A stretch of DNA of 64,000 bases from assembly GCA_035326425.1 (NCBI GenBank), contig DAOLFG010000008.1:1-64000 (forward strand), written 5' to 3'. The stretch is from CALKJU01 sp035326425 (GTDB taxonomy: Bacteria; Pseudomonadota; Alphaproteobacteria; Geminicoccales; Geminicoccaceae). The notes beneath the pieces were generated by a model. It was not told the DNA's origin. It made no database searches and was given only the letters and a program-made list of their open reading frames with translations. Shown here piece by piece: positions 28,702 through 37,222 of this stretch (the first letter of the stretch is position 1; the number at the start of each line of letters is the position of its first letter). Position numbers and translations under genes: made by a program.

Positions 28702-29308
28702 CGGCGTGCTCGAACATCTCGGCGGTCAGCCGGCCGGTGTTCACGTTGTAGCGCGAGGTATGGTAGGTGCCGACCACCACCGGCCCCGCCGGCGGACGCG
28801 CCACAGCCTCGTGGGCGAAGGGGAACCGCGCCGGTATCTGGCCCAGGGCGCGCAGCACGGATTCCCAGGCGATCCGGCCGAGCGCCAGCACCACGCGAGG
28901 TGCCGGGCCGGCCTTCAGCTCGTCTGCAAGGAAGCGCCGGCAGGTGGCTGTCTCGGGCCCGGTCGGCTTGTTGGCCGGCGGCACGCAGCGGACGGCGTTG
29001 GTGATCCGGCAGTCGGCCAGCCGCAGCCCGTCGTCGGGACGGGCGAGGAACCGGCCACGGGCGAGCCCGTGGCGGATCAGCGCCGCATAGAGCAGCTCGC
29101 CGGCGAAGTCGCCGGTGAACGGCCGGCCGGTGCGGTTGGCGCCCGATGCACCCGGCGCCAGCCCCACCACCAGCAGCCGGGCGCGCGGATCACCGAACGA
29201 GTCGACGGGCGCGTTGTGCCAGTCGGGCCTGGTCGCCCTCAGCTTTCGCCGGTAGGCGGCGAGACGCGGGCAGAGCGGACAGTCCGGCGGCGGCGCCGCC
29301 CGGATCAG
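28664..29308 (-). CDS. Uracil-DNA glycosylase, family 5 (UDGb)
   Basis: DNA-repair glycosylase removing uracil and related deaminated bases. The Fe-S-type N-terminus CPLCPRLAAYRRK, motif 1 GLAPGASGANRTGRPFTGD, NAVRCVPPANKPT, the VLALGRIAWESVL segment and the closing YHTSRYNVNTGRLT identify the family-5 (UDGb) branch. There is no in-frame ATG, GTG or TTG near the expected N-terminus. The best start is CTG at 29308, which overlaps the stop of the NYN gene (CTGA) with a GAGGG about 10 bases before it. That gives 214 residues, the expected length. Translation would then depend on the upstream gene. Confidence 0.88.
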   Translation of the reverse strand: MIRAAPPPDCPLCPRLAAYRRKLRATRPDWHNAPVDSFGDPRARLLVVGLAPGASGANRTGRPFTGDFAGELLYAALIRHGLARGRFLARPDDGLRLADCRITNAVRCVPPANKPTGPETATCRRFLADELKAGPAPRVVLALGRIAWESVLRALGQIPARFPFAHEAVARPPAGPVVVGTYHTSRYNVNTGRLTAEMFEHAVTRAAALLRGPG

Positions 29309-29955
29309 CGCTTGTTGCCCTCGAGCTCCTCGTCGTCGTCGACATAGTCGTCCTCGTACTCCTCGTCGTCCTCTTCCTCCTGCGGCATCACGTGCGAGCG
29401 CGGGCTGTGCTCGCGCGCGATCAGGCTCTGCAGCTCGGCGAGGTCGATGAAGAAGTCGGCCTGTCGGCGAAGCTCGTCGGCGATCATCGGCGGCTGGGTG
29501 CGGATGGTGCTCACCACGGCGACGCGGATGCCGCGCCGCTGCACCGCCTCCACCAGCCGGCGAAAATCGCCGTCGCCCGAGATCAGCACGATGTAGTCGA
29601 CCTGGGGGGCGACCTCCATCACGTCGACGGCGATCTCGACGTCCATGTTGCCCTTGAATTTCCGGCCGCCGGCGCTGCTGCGGAACTCCTTCAGGGGCTT
29701 GGTCACCATCGTGTAGCCGTTGTAGTCGAGCCAGTCGACCAGCGGCCGCATCGGGGAATATTCCTGCTCGTCCAGCAGCGCCGTGTAGTAGTAGGCGCGC
29801 AAGAACCGGCATTCGGTGGAGAAGGCCCGCAGCAAGCGCTTGTAATCTATGTCGAATCCGAGCGCGCGGGCGGATTGGTAGAGATTCGCCCCGTCAATGA
29901 ACAATGCCAATCTGTCCTGAGGGTGAATCATCGGGACGGGCGACGAACTGCCCAT
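29305..29955 (-). CDS. NYN-domain protein, LabA/DUF88 family
   Basis: Predicted PIN-like RNA-processing nuclease of 216 residues. The conserved acidic residues are seen in LALFIDGANLYQSARALG, FKGNMDVEIAVDVME and VLISGDGDFRRLVEAVQRRG. The C-terminal tail of about 30 residues is extremely acidic (runs of Glu and Asp with tyrosines), which suggests a protein-interaction or autoinhibitory tail. GGAG lies 8 bases before the ATG. It is divergent from rpoZ, an arrangement seen in several Alphaproteobacteria, and overlaps the UDG gene by 4 bases. The RNA substrate is unknown. Confidence 0.9.
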   Translation of the reverse strand: MGSSSPVPMIHPQDRLALFIDGANLYQSARALGFDIDYKRLLRAFSTECRFLRAYYYTALLDEQEYSPMRPLVDWLDYNGYTMVTKPLKEFRSSAGGRKFKGNMDVEIAVDVMEVAPQVDYIVLISGDGDFRRLVEAVQRRGIRVAVVSTIRTQPPMIADELRRQADFFIDLAELQSLIAREHSPRSHVMPQEEEDDEEYEDDYVDDDEELEGNKR

Positions 29956-30095
29956 ATCTATGGCTCCAGGCCTATGTTGGATACGTCAAAAGGATTAGAT
30001 CGACGGCGCGCCTTTGTCACGCGTCGATGGAAAATTCCCCGCACCGCCAGCGGTTCCGGCCTGCGACGGCATGCCGCCGCCAGCCAGTCCCTCGC

Positions 30096-30124
30096 TTGCG
30101 GGTTGGCTTACCCTAGCCTAAATA
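30096..30124 (+). promoter_or_regulatory. Candidate promoter of rpoZ
   Basis: TTGCGG (30096–30101), a 17-base spacer, then TAAATA (30119–30124), ending 38 bases before the rpoZ start in a locally AT-rich patch. Match to the sigma-70 consensus is moderate; spacing is ideal. Confidence 0.35.
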
Positions 30125-30162
30125 GCGTGGGCAATCTCGACATTTTCGGAGCTGGCTGACCG

Positions 30163-30522
30163 ATGGCCCGTATCACGGTGGAAGACTGCGTCGAGCGCGT
30201 GCCGTCCCGTTTCGAGCTGGTGATGGTGGCAGCGCAGCGGGCCCGCGACATCTCGGCCGGGGCGGCGCTGACGCTCGACCGCGACAACGACAAGAACCCC
30301 GTCGTGGCGCTCCGCGAGGTCGCCGAGGGCACGATCGACCTCGAGCACCTGCGCTACGAGCTGATCCATGGCCTGCGCCGTCACGTCGAGGTCGACAGCG
30401 AGGAGCCGCGCGATCTGGCCGAGGAGCTCGAGGCCCTAATCCCGCCACAGGAGGTCGGTGTCGTGGCGCCGATGCCGGAAGGCGTCAGTTACGCCGAGCA
30501 CGACGTCGTCGACGACGATTGA
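30163..30522 (+). CDS. rpoZ: DNA-directed RNA polymerase omega subunit
   Basis: Small subunit that helps beta' fold and binds ppGpp at the omega/beta' interface. It has 119 residues. The N-terminal half is the classic omega domain: MARITVEDCVERVPSRFEL, VMVAAQRARDISAGAA, DNDKNPVVALREVAEGTI. The C-terminal 50 residues are acidic, as usual in Alphaproteobacteria. It lies directly upstream of the (p)ppGpp synthetase/hydrolase gene, the standard order, linking the alarmone enzyme with its polymerase target. Confidence 0.97.
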   Translation: MARITVEDCVERVPSRFELVMVAAQRARDISAGAALTLDRDNDKNPVVALREVAEGTIDLEHLRYELIHGLRRHVEVDSEEPRDLAEELEALIPPQEVGVVAPMPEGVSYAEHDVVDDD

Positions 30523-30613
30523 CGCCACCCCGACACTAGCCGAGCGCACTGCCGGCCCTAGCGTCAGCCAAGCCGGCGAAGGCTCGGCTGCGCTGGCCGG
30601 CACGCTTTCGCCG

Positions 30614-32806
30614 GTGGTCGGCGGAAACCCGCCCGCCACGCGCCCGCCGGCGGCCCGCCGGCCGGTCCTGCGGCAGTACGACCTGGTCGAGCGGGTCAAG
30701 GCCTACGACCCGGACGCCGACGAGGATCTGCTGAACCGCGCCTACGTGTTCGCGATGCGGGCGCACGGCTCGCAGCTTCGCGCCTCTGGCGATCCCTATT
30801 TCCACCACCCGGTCGAGGTGGCGGGCATCCTCACCGCCTACAAGCTCGACAGCTCGTCGATCGCGACGGGCCTGCTCCACGACACCGTCGAGGACACCGG
30901 CGCCACCCTGGCCGACATCGAGCGCCTGTTCGGCAGGCCGGTGGCGCGGCTGGTCGACGGCGTGACCAAGCTCAACAAGCTCGAGCTGCAGTCCGCCGAC
31001 ACCGCCCAGGCCGAGAACTTCCGCAAGCTGCTGCTGGCGATGTCGGACGACATCCGCGTGCTGCTGGTCAAGCTCGCCGACCGGCTGCACAACATGCGCA
31101 CGCTGCACTTCATCTCCAATCCCGACAAGCGCCGGCGGATCGCCGCCGAGACGATGGAGATCTATGCGCCGCTGGCCGAGCGCATCGGCATGGCGGAGAT
31201 GAAGGCCGAGCTCGAGGATCTCGCCTTCGCCGAGCTCTACCCGGACGCCCGCGAGAGCATCCTGCACCGCCTGCGGCAGCTGCGCCGCGACGACGAGGGC
31301 CTGGCCCAGCGCATCGTCAAGGAGCTCGAGGCCACGCTGGCCAAGGCCGGCATCGCCGCCGCCATCACCGGCCGCGAGAAATCGGCGCTGTCGATCTGGC
31401 GCAAGATGCAGCGCAAGAACGTCAGCTTCGAGCAGCTGGCCGACATCGTGGCGTTCCGTGTCGTCGTCGACAGCGTGCAGGACTGCTATGCGGCGCTGGG
31501 CGTGGTGCACGGCGCCTACGCCATGCTGCCCGGCCGCTTCAAGGACTTCATCAGCACGCCCAAGCCCAACGGCTACCGCTCGCTGCACACCACGATCATC
31601 GGCCCGGAGCGCCGCAAGATCGAGGTGCAGATCCGCACCCGCGAGATGCACGAGGTGGCCGAGCTGGGCGTGGCGGCGCACTGGGCCTACAAGCAGGACT
31701 CCAGGGTCACCGAAGGCCGCAACTACCGCTGGATCCGCGAGCTGCTCGACATCCTCGAGCACACGCTCACCCCCGACGAGTTCCTCGAGAACACCAAGCT
31801 GGAGATGTTCCAGGACCAGGTGTTCTGCTTCTCGCCCAAGGGCGACCTCATCGCATTGCCGCGCGGCGCCACGCCGATCGACTTCGCCTATGCCGTCCAC
31901 TCCGAGGTCGGCGACCATTGCATCGGCGCCAAGGTCGACGGCCGGATGGTCCAGCTCCGCTACAAGCTGGAGAACGGCGACCAGGTCGAGATCATCACCA
32001 GCCGCAACGGTGCGCCGTCGCCGGCCTGGGAGCGCATCGTCGTCACCGGCAAGGCCCGCGCCCGCATCCGCCGGGCACTGCGGCTGCGCCGGCGCGACGA
32101 GCTGATCCAGCAGGGCCGCGACCAGCTCGGCCGCGCCGCCAAGGCGCTGGGCGTGCAGCTCAGCGACAAGCTGCTGGAGCGCGCCGTGCAGGCGCTGCCC
32201 TACAAGACCCTCGACGACCTGCTGGTCGGCGTTGGCGACGGCAACAGCACGCCCCGCCAGGTGCTGGAGACCCTGGGCGTCGAGCTGCGCCGCGACGACA
32301 GCCAGCGCGAGGACGACCGCATCCAGCCGCTGCGCCGGTCGCGCGCCGAGCCCGAGCCGGCCTCGCCGATCGCCGGTCTGCCGGCCAGCGTCGCCTTCCA
32401 GCTGGCCAATTGCTGCCGGCCGGTCCGTGGCGATCCGATCATCGGCCTCGTGCGCACCGGCAAGCCGGTGGGCATCCATCACACCGACTGTCCGACCCTG
32501 CGGAAAATCGACCTGGCGGTCGAGCACACCGTCGACGTAAGCTGGGAGACCACCACCAAGCCGCTGCGCTCGCCGACGCGGCTGCTGGTCATGGCGCTCA
32601 ACCAGCCCGGTGCCCTGGGTGCGATCAGCACGGTGATCGGCAAGCAGGGCGGCAACATCACCGACGTCCGGTTCGGCCACAGGGCGCCGGAGCTCTACGA
32701 GATCTTCGTCGACGTCGAGGTGGACGGCATCGAGCAGCTCCAGCGGGTGCAGGCGGCCCTTCGCGCCAGCTCGGTGGTGAGCTCGGTCGAGCGCGTGCTG
32801 GCTTGA
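30614..32806 (+). CDS. rsh: Bifunctional (p)ppGpp synthetase/hydrolase (Rsh/SpoT type)
   Basis: Makes and degrades the stringent-response alarmone. Domain order: HD hydrolase with the metal motif LLHDTVEDTG at about residue 90; synthetase domain with RFKDFISTPKPNGYRSLH, where RxKD marks the bifunctional type; a TGS domain starting around VFCFSPKGDLIALPRGATP; and a C-terminal ACT domain (NQPGALGAISTVIGKQGGN). The family N-terminus (LRQYDLVERVKAYDPDADE) has no ATG in front. The GTG at 30614 gives the usual length of about 730 residues but has no strong ribosome site. The open frame extends back into rpoZ, so the start is uncertain by up to 50 residues. Confidence 0.94.
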   Translation: MVGGNPPATRPPAARRPVLRQYDLVERVKAYDPDADEDLLNRAYVFAMRAHGSQLRASGDPYFHHPVEVAGILTAYKLDSSSIATGLLHDTVEDTGATLADIERLFGRPVARLVDGVTKLNKLELQSADTAQAENFRKLLLAMSDDIRVLLVKLADRLHNMRTLHFISNPDKRRRIAAETMEIYAPLAERIGMAEMKAELEDLAFAELYPDARESILHRLRQLRRDDEGLAQRIVKELEATLAKAGIAAAITGREKSALSIWRKMQRKNVSFEQLADIVAFRVVVDSVQDCYAALGVVHGAYAMLPGRFKDFISTPKPNGYRSLHTTIIGPERRKIEVQIRTREMHEVAELGVAAHWAYKQDSRVTEGRNYRWIRELLDILEHTLTPDEFLENTKLEMFQDQVFCFSPKGDLIALPRGATPIDFAYAVHSEVGDHCIGAKVDGRMVQLRYKLENGDQVEIITSRNGAPSPAWERIVVTGKARARIRRALRLRRRDELIQQGRDQLGRAAKALGVQLSDKLLERAVQALPYKTLDDLLVGVGDGNSTPRQVLETLGVELRRDDSQREDDRIQPLRRSRAEPEPASPIAGLPASVAFQLANCCRPVRGDPIIGLVRTGKPVGIHHTDCPTLRKIDLAVEHTVDVSWETTTKPLRSPTRLLVMALNQPGALGAISTVIGKQGGNITDVRFGHRAPELYEIFVDVEVDGIEQLQRVQAALRASSVVSSVERVLA

Positions 32807-32887
32807 CGGGCAGCCAACGGGCGCGCCGCCTCCCCCTGCCACGGCGACCGTTCTGCCCAGAGCCTGCGACAACGGGATGACCGCCCG

Positions 32888-33460
32888 ATGGTGATGGCGA
32901 GGCGCGAGGCTCGGCCTCTCCTCGCGAGGCTGCGCAACCTGGTCTGGCCGGCGATCGGCTGGCGCCGCACCGGCCGCTATCTGATGATGCGGCTGCACCG
33001 GCTGTCCGGCACGCCGCACAGCATCGCGCTCGGCCTCGCCTGCGGCATCTCGGTGTCGTTCCTGCCGCTCGTGGGCTTCCACATCCTGGGCGCGCTGGCG
33101 CTGTGCTGGCTGTGCCGGGGCAACCTCGTGGCGGCCGCCATCGGCACGCTCGCCGGCAATCCCTGGACCCTGCCGCTGATGTTCGCCGGCGACTACCGGC
33201 TCGGCAGCCTGCTCATCGGCACGCCGGCCGTCGAGCTCGGCGCCGGCTCGCTGCATTCCATGCTCGACGGCCTGTGGCACCTTTTCTGGCCTACCCTGGT
33301 AGGGTCGGTGCCGCTGGCCGTCCTGAGCGCCCTGGGCAGCTACTCGCTGTCGCGGCCGCTGATCGCCCGGGTGCAGCAGCGGCGCCGGCGGCGCATCGCC
33401 GCTGCCGAGATGCTGGACACCGGGCCTGTCGCGGTGGATGGGCATGTCATCAACCAATAA
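32888..33460 (+). CDS. DUF2062 membrane protein
   Basis: A 190-residue inner-membrane protein of the DUF2062 family. An N-terminal amphipathic basic part is followed by HRLSGTPHSIALGLACGISVSF, the family hallmark, and two to four predicted helices (for example FHILGALALCWLCRGN and LFWPTLVGSVPLAVLSALGS). NPWTLPLMF is also conserved. The C-terminal tail is Arg-rich. The function is unknown. It regularly follows rsh and precedes the pdxJ-acpS-lepB block in Alphaproteobacteria, as here. Confidence 0.88.
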   Translation: MVMARREARPLLARLRNLVWPAIGWRRTGRYLMMRLHRLSGTPHSIALGLACGISVSFLPLVGFHILGALALCWLCRGNLVAAAIGTLAGNPWTLPLMFAGDYRLGSLLIGTPAVELGAGSLHSMLDGLWHLFWPTLVGSVPLAVLSALGSYSLSRPLIARVQQRRRRRIAAAEMLDTGPVAVDGHVINQ

Positions 33461-33471
33461 GCAATAACCTA

Positions 33472-33485
33472 GTGATTTAGATCAA
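33472..33485. promoter_or_regulatory. FNR/FixK-like box upstream of comM
   Basis: GTGAT-TTAG-ATCAA matches the FNR/FixK consensus TTGAT-N4-ATCAA at 9 of 10 positions. It is the centre of a strikingly AT-rich stretch (about 33455–33500) between DUF2062 and comM, 42 bases before the comM start. It suggests oxygen- or CRP/FNR-family control of comM, which is unproven. Confidence 0.35.
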
Positions 33486-33527
33486 CTATCAATGTTAGGC
33501 TGTCCGTCGGCAGCGGAGGGCCGGACG

Positions 33528-35093
33528 GTGGCGACCCATCTCGACGATCAGGCGGCGCGCAAGAGCCTCGCCACGGCGCGCATCCGCTCGCTGGCCTTCA
33601 TCGGGCTGGAGACCGCCGAGGTCGAGGTCGAGGTCCAGCTCAGCAACGGCCTGCCGGCCTTCTCGATCGTGGGCCTGCCCGACAAGGCGGTGGCCGAGAG
33701 CCGCGAGCGGGTCCGGGCGGCGCTCGGTGCCATGGGCCTGGCGCTGCCGCCGCGCCGCATCACCGTCAACCTGGCACCCGCCGATCTCCTGAAGGAGGGC
33801 AGCCATTTCGACCTGCCGGTGGCGCTCGGCCTGCTGGTGGTCATGGGCGTGCTGCCGTCCGATGCCGTCGAGGGCCATCTGGCGCTGGGCGAGCTGGCGC
33901 TCGACGGCGCCTTGCGCGGCGTCGCCGGCGTCCTCCCCGCCGCCGTCGCCGCCTCCGAGCGCGGCCTCGGCCTCGTCTGTCCGGCCGCCAGCGGCGGCGA
34001 GGCCGCCTGGCTCAAGGACGAGATCGAGATCGTGGCGGCACCCAGCCTGCTCGCCTTCGTCAACCATGCCCGCGGCTGGCAGGTGCTGTCGCCGCCCGAG
34101 CCGGCGCTCGCCGAGGACGAGCCGAGCTATCCGGATCTCCGCGACGTCAAGGGCCAGGAGACGGCGCGCCGCGCCCTGGAGATCACCGCCGCCGGCGGCC
34201 ACAACCTGCTGATGATCGGCCCACCCGGCGCCGGAAAGTCGATGCTGGCCCAGCGTCTGGTCGGCCTGCTTCCGCCGCTGGACGCCGCCGAGATGCTGGA
34301 AGTCAGCATGATCCAGTCGATCGGCGGCCGGCTGGAGAGTGGCCGCCTGTCGCGCCGCCGGCCGTTCCGCAGCCCGCACCACGCGGCCTCGATGGCGGCG
34401 ATGGTCGGCGGCGGCAGCCATGCCCGGCCGGGCGAGATCTCCCTGGCGCACAAGGGCGTGCTGTTCCTGGACGAGCTGCCCGAGTTCCAGCGGCAGGTGT
34501 TGGAGGCGCTGCGCCAACCGCTCGAGACCGGCCGTATCACCGTGGCGCGAGCCGCCCTGCATGTCACCTATCCTGCCGCGGTGCAGCTGGTGGCCGCCAT
34601 GAACCCGTGCCGTTGCGGCTATCTCGACGACCCGGCGCTGGCCTGCACCAAGGCGCCGCGCTGCGCGTCCGACTACCAGCAGCGCATCTCGGGGCCGCTG
34701 TTCGACCGCATCGACATCCACATCGACGTGCCGGGCGTCAGCGCCGCCCACATGGCCCTGCCGGCACCGCGCGAGGGCACGGCCGAGGTGCGGGCGCGCG
34801 TGCTGGCGGCACGCCGGGTGCAGGCCGACCGCCTGGCCGCCCAGGCGCGGCCGGATCTGCGCACCAACGCCGAGGCCGATGGCGAGGTGCTGGAGCAGAT
34901 CGCCCCGCTGCAGCCGCCTGCACGCGAGCTGCTGCGCCGGGCGGCGGAGCAGCTCCGGCTGACCGCCCGCGGCTACAACCGCATCCTGCGCGTCGCCCGC
35001 ACCATAGCCGACCTGGACGGTGCCGAGACCATCGCCAAGCCGCATCTCGCCGAGGCCATCGGCTTCCGCCGGGTGGCGCCGCAGCGGCGCTGA
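33528..35093 (+). CDS. comM: YifB/ComM family Mg-chelatase-like AAA+ ATPase
   Basis: Helicase-like AAA+ protein; in naturally competent bacteria ComM promotes branch migration during transformation. It has 521 residues. An N-terminal Lon-protease-like fold (SNGLPAFSIVGLPDKAVAESRERVRAAL) is followed by the ATPase with Walker A MIGPPGAGKSMLAQRL, Walker B VLFLDELPEF, sensor AAMNPCRCGY and a set of cysteines (CRCGYLDDPALACTKAPRC). The C-terminal domain has LRLTARGYNRILRVARTIADL. The GTG start is chosen because GGAGGG lies 7 bases before it; a start 36 bases earlier is open but lacks this. It sits between DUF2062 and pdxJ, inside an otherwise standard gene order. Confidence 0.94.
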   Translation: MATHLDDQAARKSLATARIRSLAFIGLETAEVEVEVQLSNGLPAFSIVGLPDKAVAESRERVRAALGAMGLALPPRRITVNLAPADLLKEGSHFDLPVALGLLVVMGVLPSDAVEGHLALGELALDGALRGVAGVLPAAVAASERGLGLVCPAASGGEAAWLKDEIEIVAAPSLLAFVNHARGWQVLSPPEPALAEDEPSYPDLRDVKGQETARRALEITAAGGHNLLMIGPPGAGKSMLAQRLVGLLPPLDAAEMLEVSMIQSIGGRLESGRLSRRRPFRSPHHAASMAAMVGGGSHARPGEISLAHKGVLFLDELPEFQRQVLEALRQPLETGRITVARAALHVTYPAAVQLVAAMNPCRCGYLDDPALACTKAPRCASDYQQRISGPLFDRIDIHIDVPGVSAAHMALPAPREGTAEVRARVLAARRVQADRLAAQARPDLRTNAEADGEVLEQIAPLQPPARELLRRAAEQLRLTARGYNRILRVARTIADLDGAETIAKPHLAEAIGFRRVAPQRR

Positions 35094-35185
35094 CGCCAAC
35101 CGGCCCCCGCCCGGCACGGCGCAATGGCGCTGGAGCGGCGGGAGCACCCGTGGTCTGAGCGTGGTCAGCCATCGGGACACCAGCC

Positions 35186-35920
35186 ATGATCCGCCATCAG
35201 CGATTGGGCATCAACGTCGACCACGTCGCCACCCTGCGCAACGCCCGCGGCGGGACGCATCCCTGCCCGGTGCGCGCGGCACAGCTCATCCGCGAGGCCG
35301 GCGGTGACGGCATCACGGCGCATCTGCGCGAGGACCGCAGGCACATCACCGACCGCGACATCGACCGGCTGAAGGCGGAGTGCGACCTGCCGCTGAACCT
35401 GGAGATGGCGGCGAGCCAGGAGATGCTGGACATCGCCCTGCGCGTCCGCCCGCACGCCTGCTGCCTGGTGCCCGAGCGGCGCGAGGAGCGCACCACCGAG
35501 CACGGCCTGGGCGTCGCCGGCCGCGAGGCGGCGCTGCGGCCGATCGTGGGGAGGCTCGCCGACGCCGGCATCCGCGTCTCGCTGTTCATCGATCCCGATC
35601 CGCGCCAGCTCGAGGCGGCGCGCAGGGTCGGCGCCGCCGTGGTCGAGCTGCACACCGGCACCTACTGCGAGGCCGAGGGCGAAGCGCAGCGCCGCCAGCT
35701 CGACCGGCTGGTCGCCGCCGCGGCCTCGTGCGACGATCTGGGCCTCGAATGCCATGCCGGCCACGGCCTGAGCTACGACAATGTCGGGCCGGTGGCGGCC
35801 ATCGGCAGTGTCGCCGAGCTGAACATCGGCCACTTCCTGATCGGCGAGGCGGTGTTCACCGGCTTCGTGGCTGCCGTCCGGCGGATGCGCCGGCTGATGG
35901 ACGAGGCGAGGACAGGATGA
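35186..35920 (+). CDS. pdxJ: Pyridoxine 5'-phosphate synthase
   Basis: Last step of DXP-dependent vitamin B6 synthesis, condensing 1-deoxyxylulose 5-phosphate with 3-amino-2-oxopropyl phosphate. It has 244 residues and is a TIM barrel. The motifs are RLGINVDHVATLRNARG, AGGDGITAHLREDRRHI, LNLEMAAS, VELHTGTYCEA, CHAGHGLSYDNV and ELNIGHFLIGEAVF. Its TGA overlaps the acpS start (ATGA), so the two are translationally coupled. Confidence 0.97.
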   Translation: MIRHQRLGINVDHVATLRNARGGTHPCPVRAAQLIREAGGDGITAHLREDRRHITDRDIDRLKAECDLPLNLEMAASQEMLDIALRVRPHACCLVPERREERTTEHGLGVAGREAALRPIVGRLADAGIRVSLFIDPDPRQLEAARRVGAAVVELHTGTYCEAEGEAQRRQLDRLVAAAASCDDLGLECHAGHGLSYDNVGPVAAIGSVAELNIGHFLIGEAVFTGFVAAVRRMRRLMDEARTG

Positions 35921-36315
35921 TCATCGGCCTGGGCAGCGACCTCATCGACATCCGGCGCGTCGAGCAGACGCTCGCCCGCTTCGGCGACCGCTTCACCCAG
36001 CGCTGCTTCACCGACGTCGAGCGCGCCAAGTCCGACCGCCGCTACGCCCGGGCGGAATCCTATGCCAAGCGCTATGCCGCCAAGGAAGCCTGCGCCAAGG
36101 CGCTCGGCACCGGCTTCCGCAAGGGCGTGTTCTGGCGCGACATCGGCGTGGTCAACCATCCCAGCGGCAAGCCCACCATCGCCCTCACCGGCGGGGCCGC
36201 CCTCCAGCTCCAGCGCATCACGCCGCCGGGCATGGTGGCCGAGATCGAGGTCAGCCTGACCGACGAGCCGCCGCTGGCGCAGGCCATCGTCATCATTACC
36301 GCCCGGCCGGCCTGA
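35917..36315 (+). CDS. acpS: Holo-[acyl-carrier-protein] synthase
   Basis: Transfers the 4'-phosphopantetheine group from CoA to acyl carrier protein. It has 132 residues. The two Mg/CoA motifs are MIIGLGSDLIDIRRVE and YAKRYAAKEACAKALG, the latter followed by WRDIGVVNHPSGKP. It overlaps pdxJ by 4 bases and precedes lepB by about 150 bases, the conserved alphaproteobacterial order. Confidence 0.97.
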   Translation: MIIGLGSDLIDIRRVEQTLARFGDRFTQRCFTDVERAKSDRRYARAESYAKRYAAKEACAKALGTGFRKGVFWRDIGVVNHPSGKPTIALTGGAALQLQRITPPGMVAEIEVSLTDEPPLAQAIVIITARPA

Positions 36316-36469
36316 CCGGCCCTGGATTCGCGTGCGGCTTTACCTATATCGCTGGCTTCGCTACTCTTCGCTGCTATGACGGCCCGCCGGCCGTGCCGAT
36401 GGGCCTCGCTCTGGACGCGTCGAGGCATAGCTACTCGCCCCCTGCTCAACAAGGCGCCGTGCCCCCTCG

Positions 36470-37222
36470 ATGCAAGAACCCTTCGTGATGTCCGACACCA
36501 AGTCGAGCGGCGTGCGCGAGACGGTGCGAACGCTCGTCTACGCCCTGTTGATAGCCCTGGGCGTGCGGACCTTCCTGTTCGAGCCGTTCAACATCCCGTC
36601 GGGCTCGATGAAGCCGACGCTGCTGGTCGGCGACTACCTGTTCGTCTCCAAGTTCGCCTACGGCTACAGCCGGTTCTCGCTGCCGCTCGGGCTGCCGCTG
36701 TTCTCCGGCCGCATCTTCGAGCGCCTGCCCGAGCGCGGCGACGTCGCGGTGTTCAAGCTGCCGTCCGACAACAAGACCGACTACATCAAGCGCATCGTCG
36801 GGCTGCCGGGCGACCGGATCCAGGTCACCGGCGGTCGGCTCTACGTCAACGGCGAGCCCGTCGGCCTCGAAGCCAGGGGCGAGTTCCTCGACGACAACGA
36901 GGGCCCGCCGATGAGCATCCCACGGTTCGACGAGACGCTGCCGGGCGGCGTGCGCCACGACATCGTCGAGATGAGCAACGACGGCTTCCTCGACAACACC
37001 CGCGTCTACGAGGTGCCGCCGGGCCACGTCTTCGCCATGGGCGACAACCGCGACAACTCGCTCGACAGCCGGGTCGACCATGTGGGCTTCATCCCGCTCG
37101 AGAACCTGATCGGCCGGGCCGAGATCCTGTTCTTCTCGGTCAACGGCACGGCGCGGCTGTGGGAAGTCTGGAAATGGCCGTTCGCGGTGCGCTACGAGCG
37201 GCTGCTGCGGCCCATCCATTGA
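36470..37222 (+). CDS. lepB: Signal peptidase I
   Basis: Inner-membrane serine protease that removes signal peptides from exported preproteins. It has 250 residues. One N-terminal transmembrane helix (VRTLVYALLIALGVRTFLF) anchors it. The catalytic serine is in FNIPSGSMKPTLLVGD and the general-base lysine in DYIKRIVGLPGDRI. The later boxes GHVFAMGDNRDNSLDSR and FIPLENLIGRAEILFF are present. A second ATG six codons in is an alternative start. The stop overlaps the rnc start. Confidence 0.96.
   Translation: MQEPFVMSDTKSSGVRETVRTLVYALLIALGVRTFLFEPFNIPSGSMKPTLLVGDYLFVSKFAYGYSRFSLPLGLPLFSGRIFERLPERGDVAVFKLPSDNKTDYIKRIVGLPGDRIQVTGGRLYVNGEPVGLEARGEFLDDNEGPPMSIPRFDETLPGGVRHDIVEMSNDGFLDNTRVYEVPPGHVFAMGDNRDNSLDSRVDHVGFIPLENLIGRAEILFFSVNGTARLWEVWKWPFAVRYERLLRPIH

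Noticed and set aside
30536..33457. A 973-codon minus-strand open frame
   Set aside because: Antisense to the (p)ppGpp synthetase and DUF2062 genes; same mirror-frame signature.
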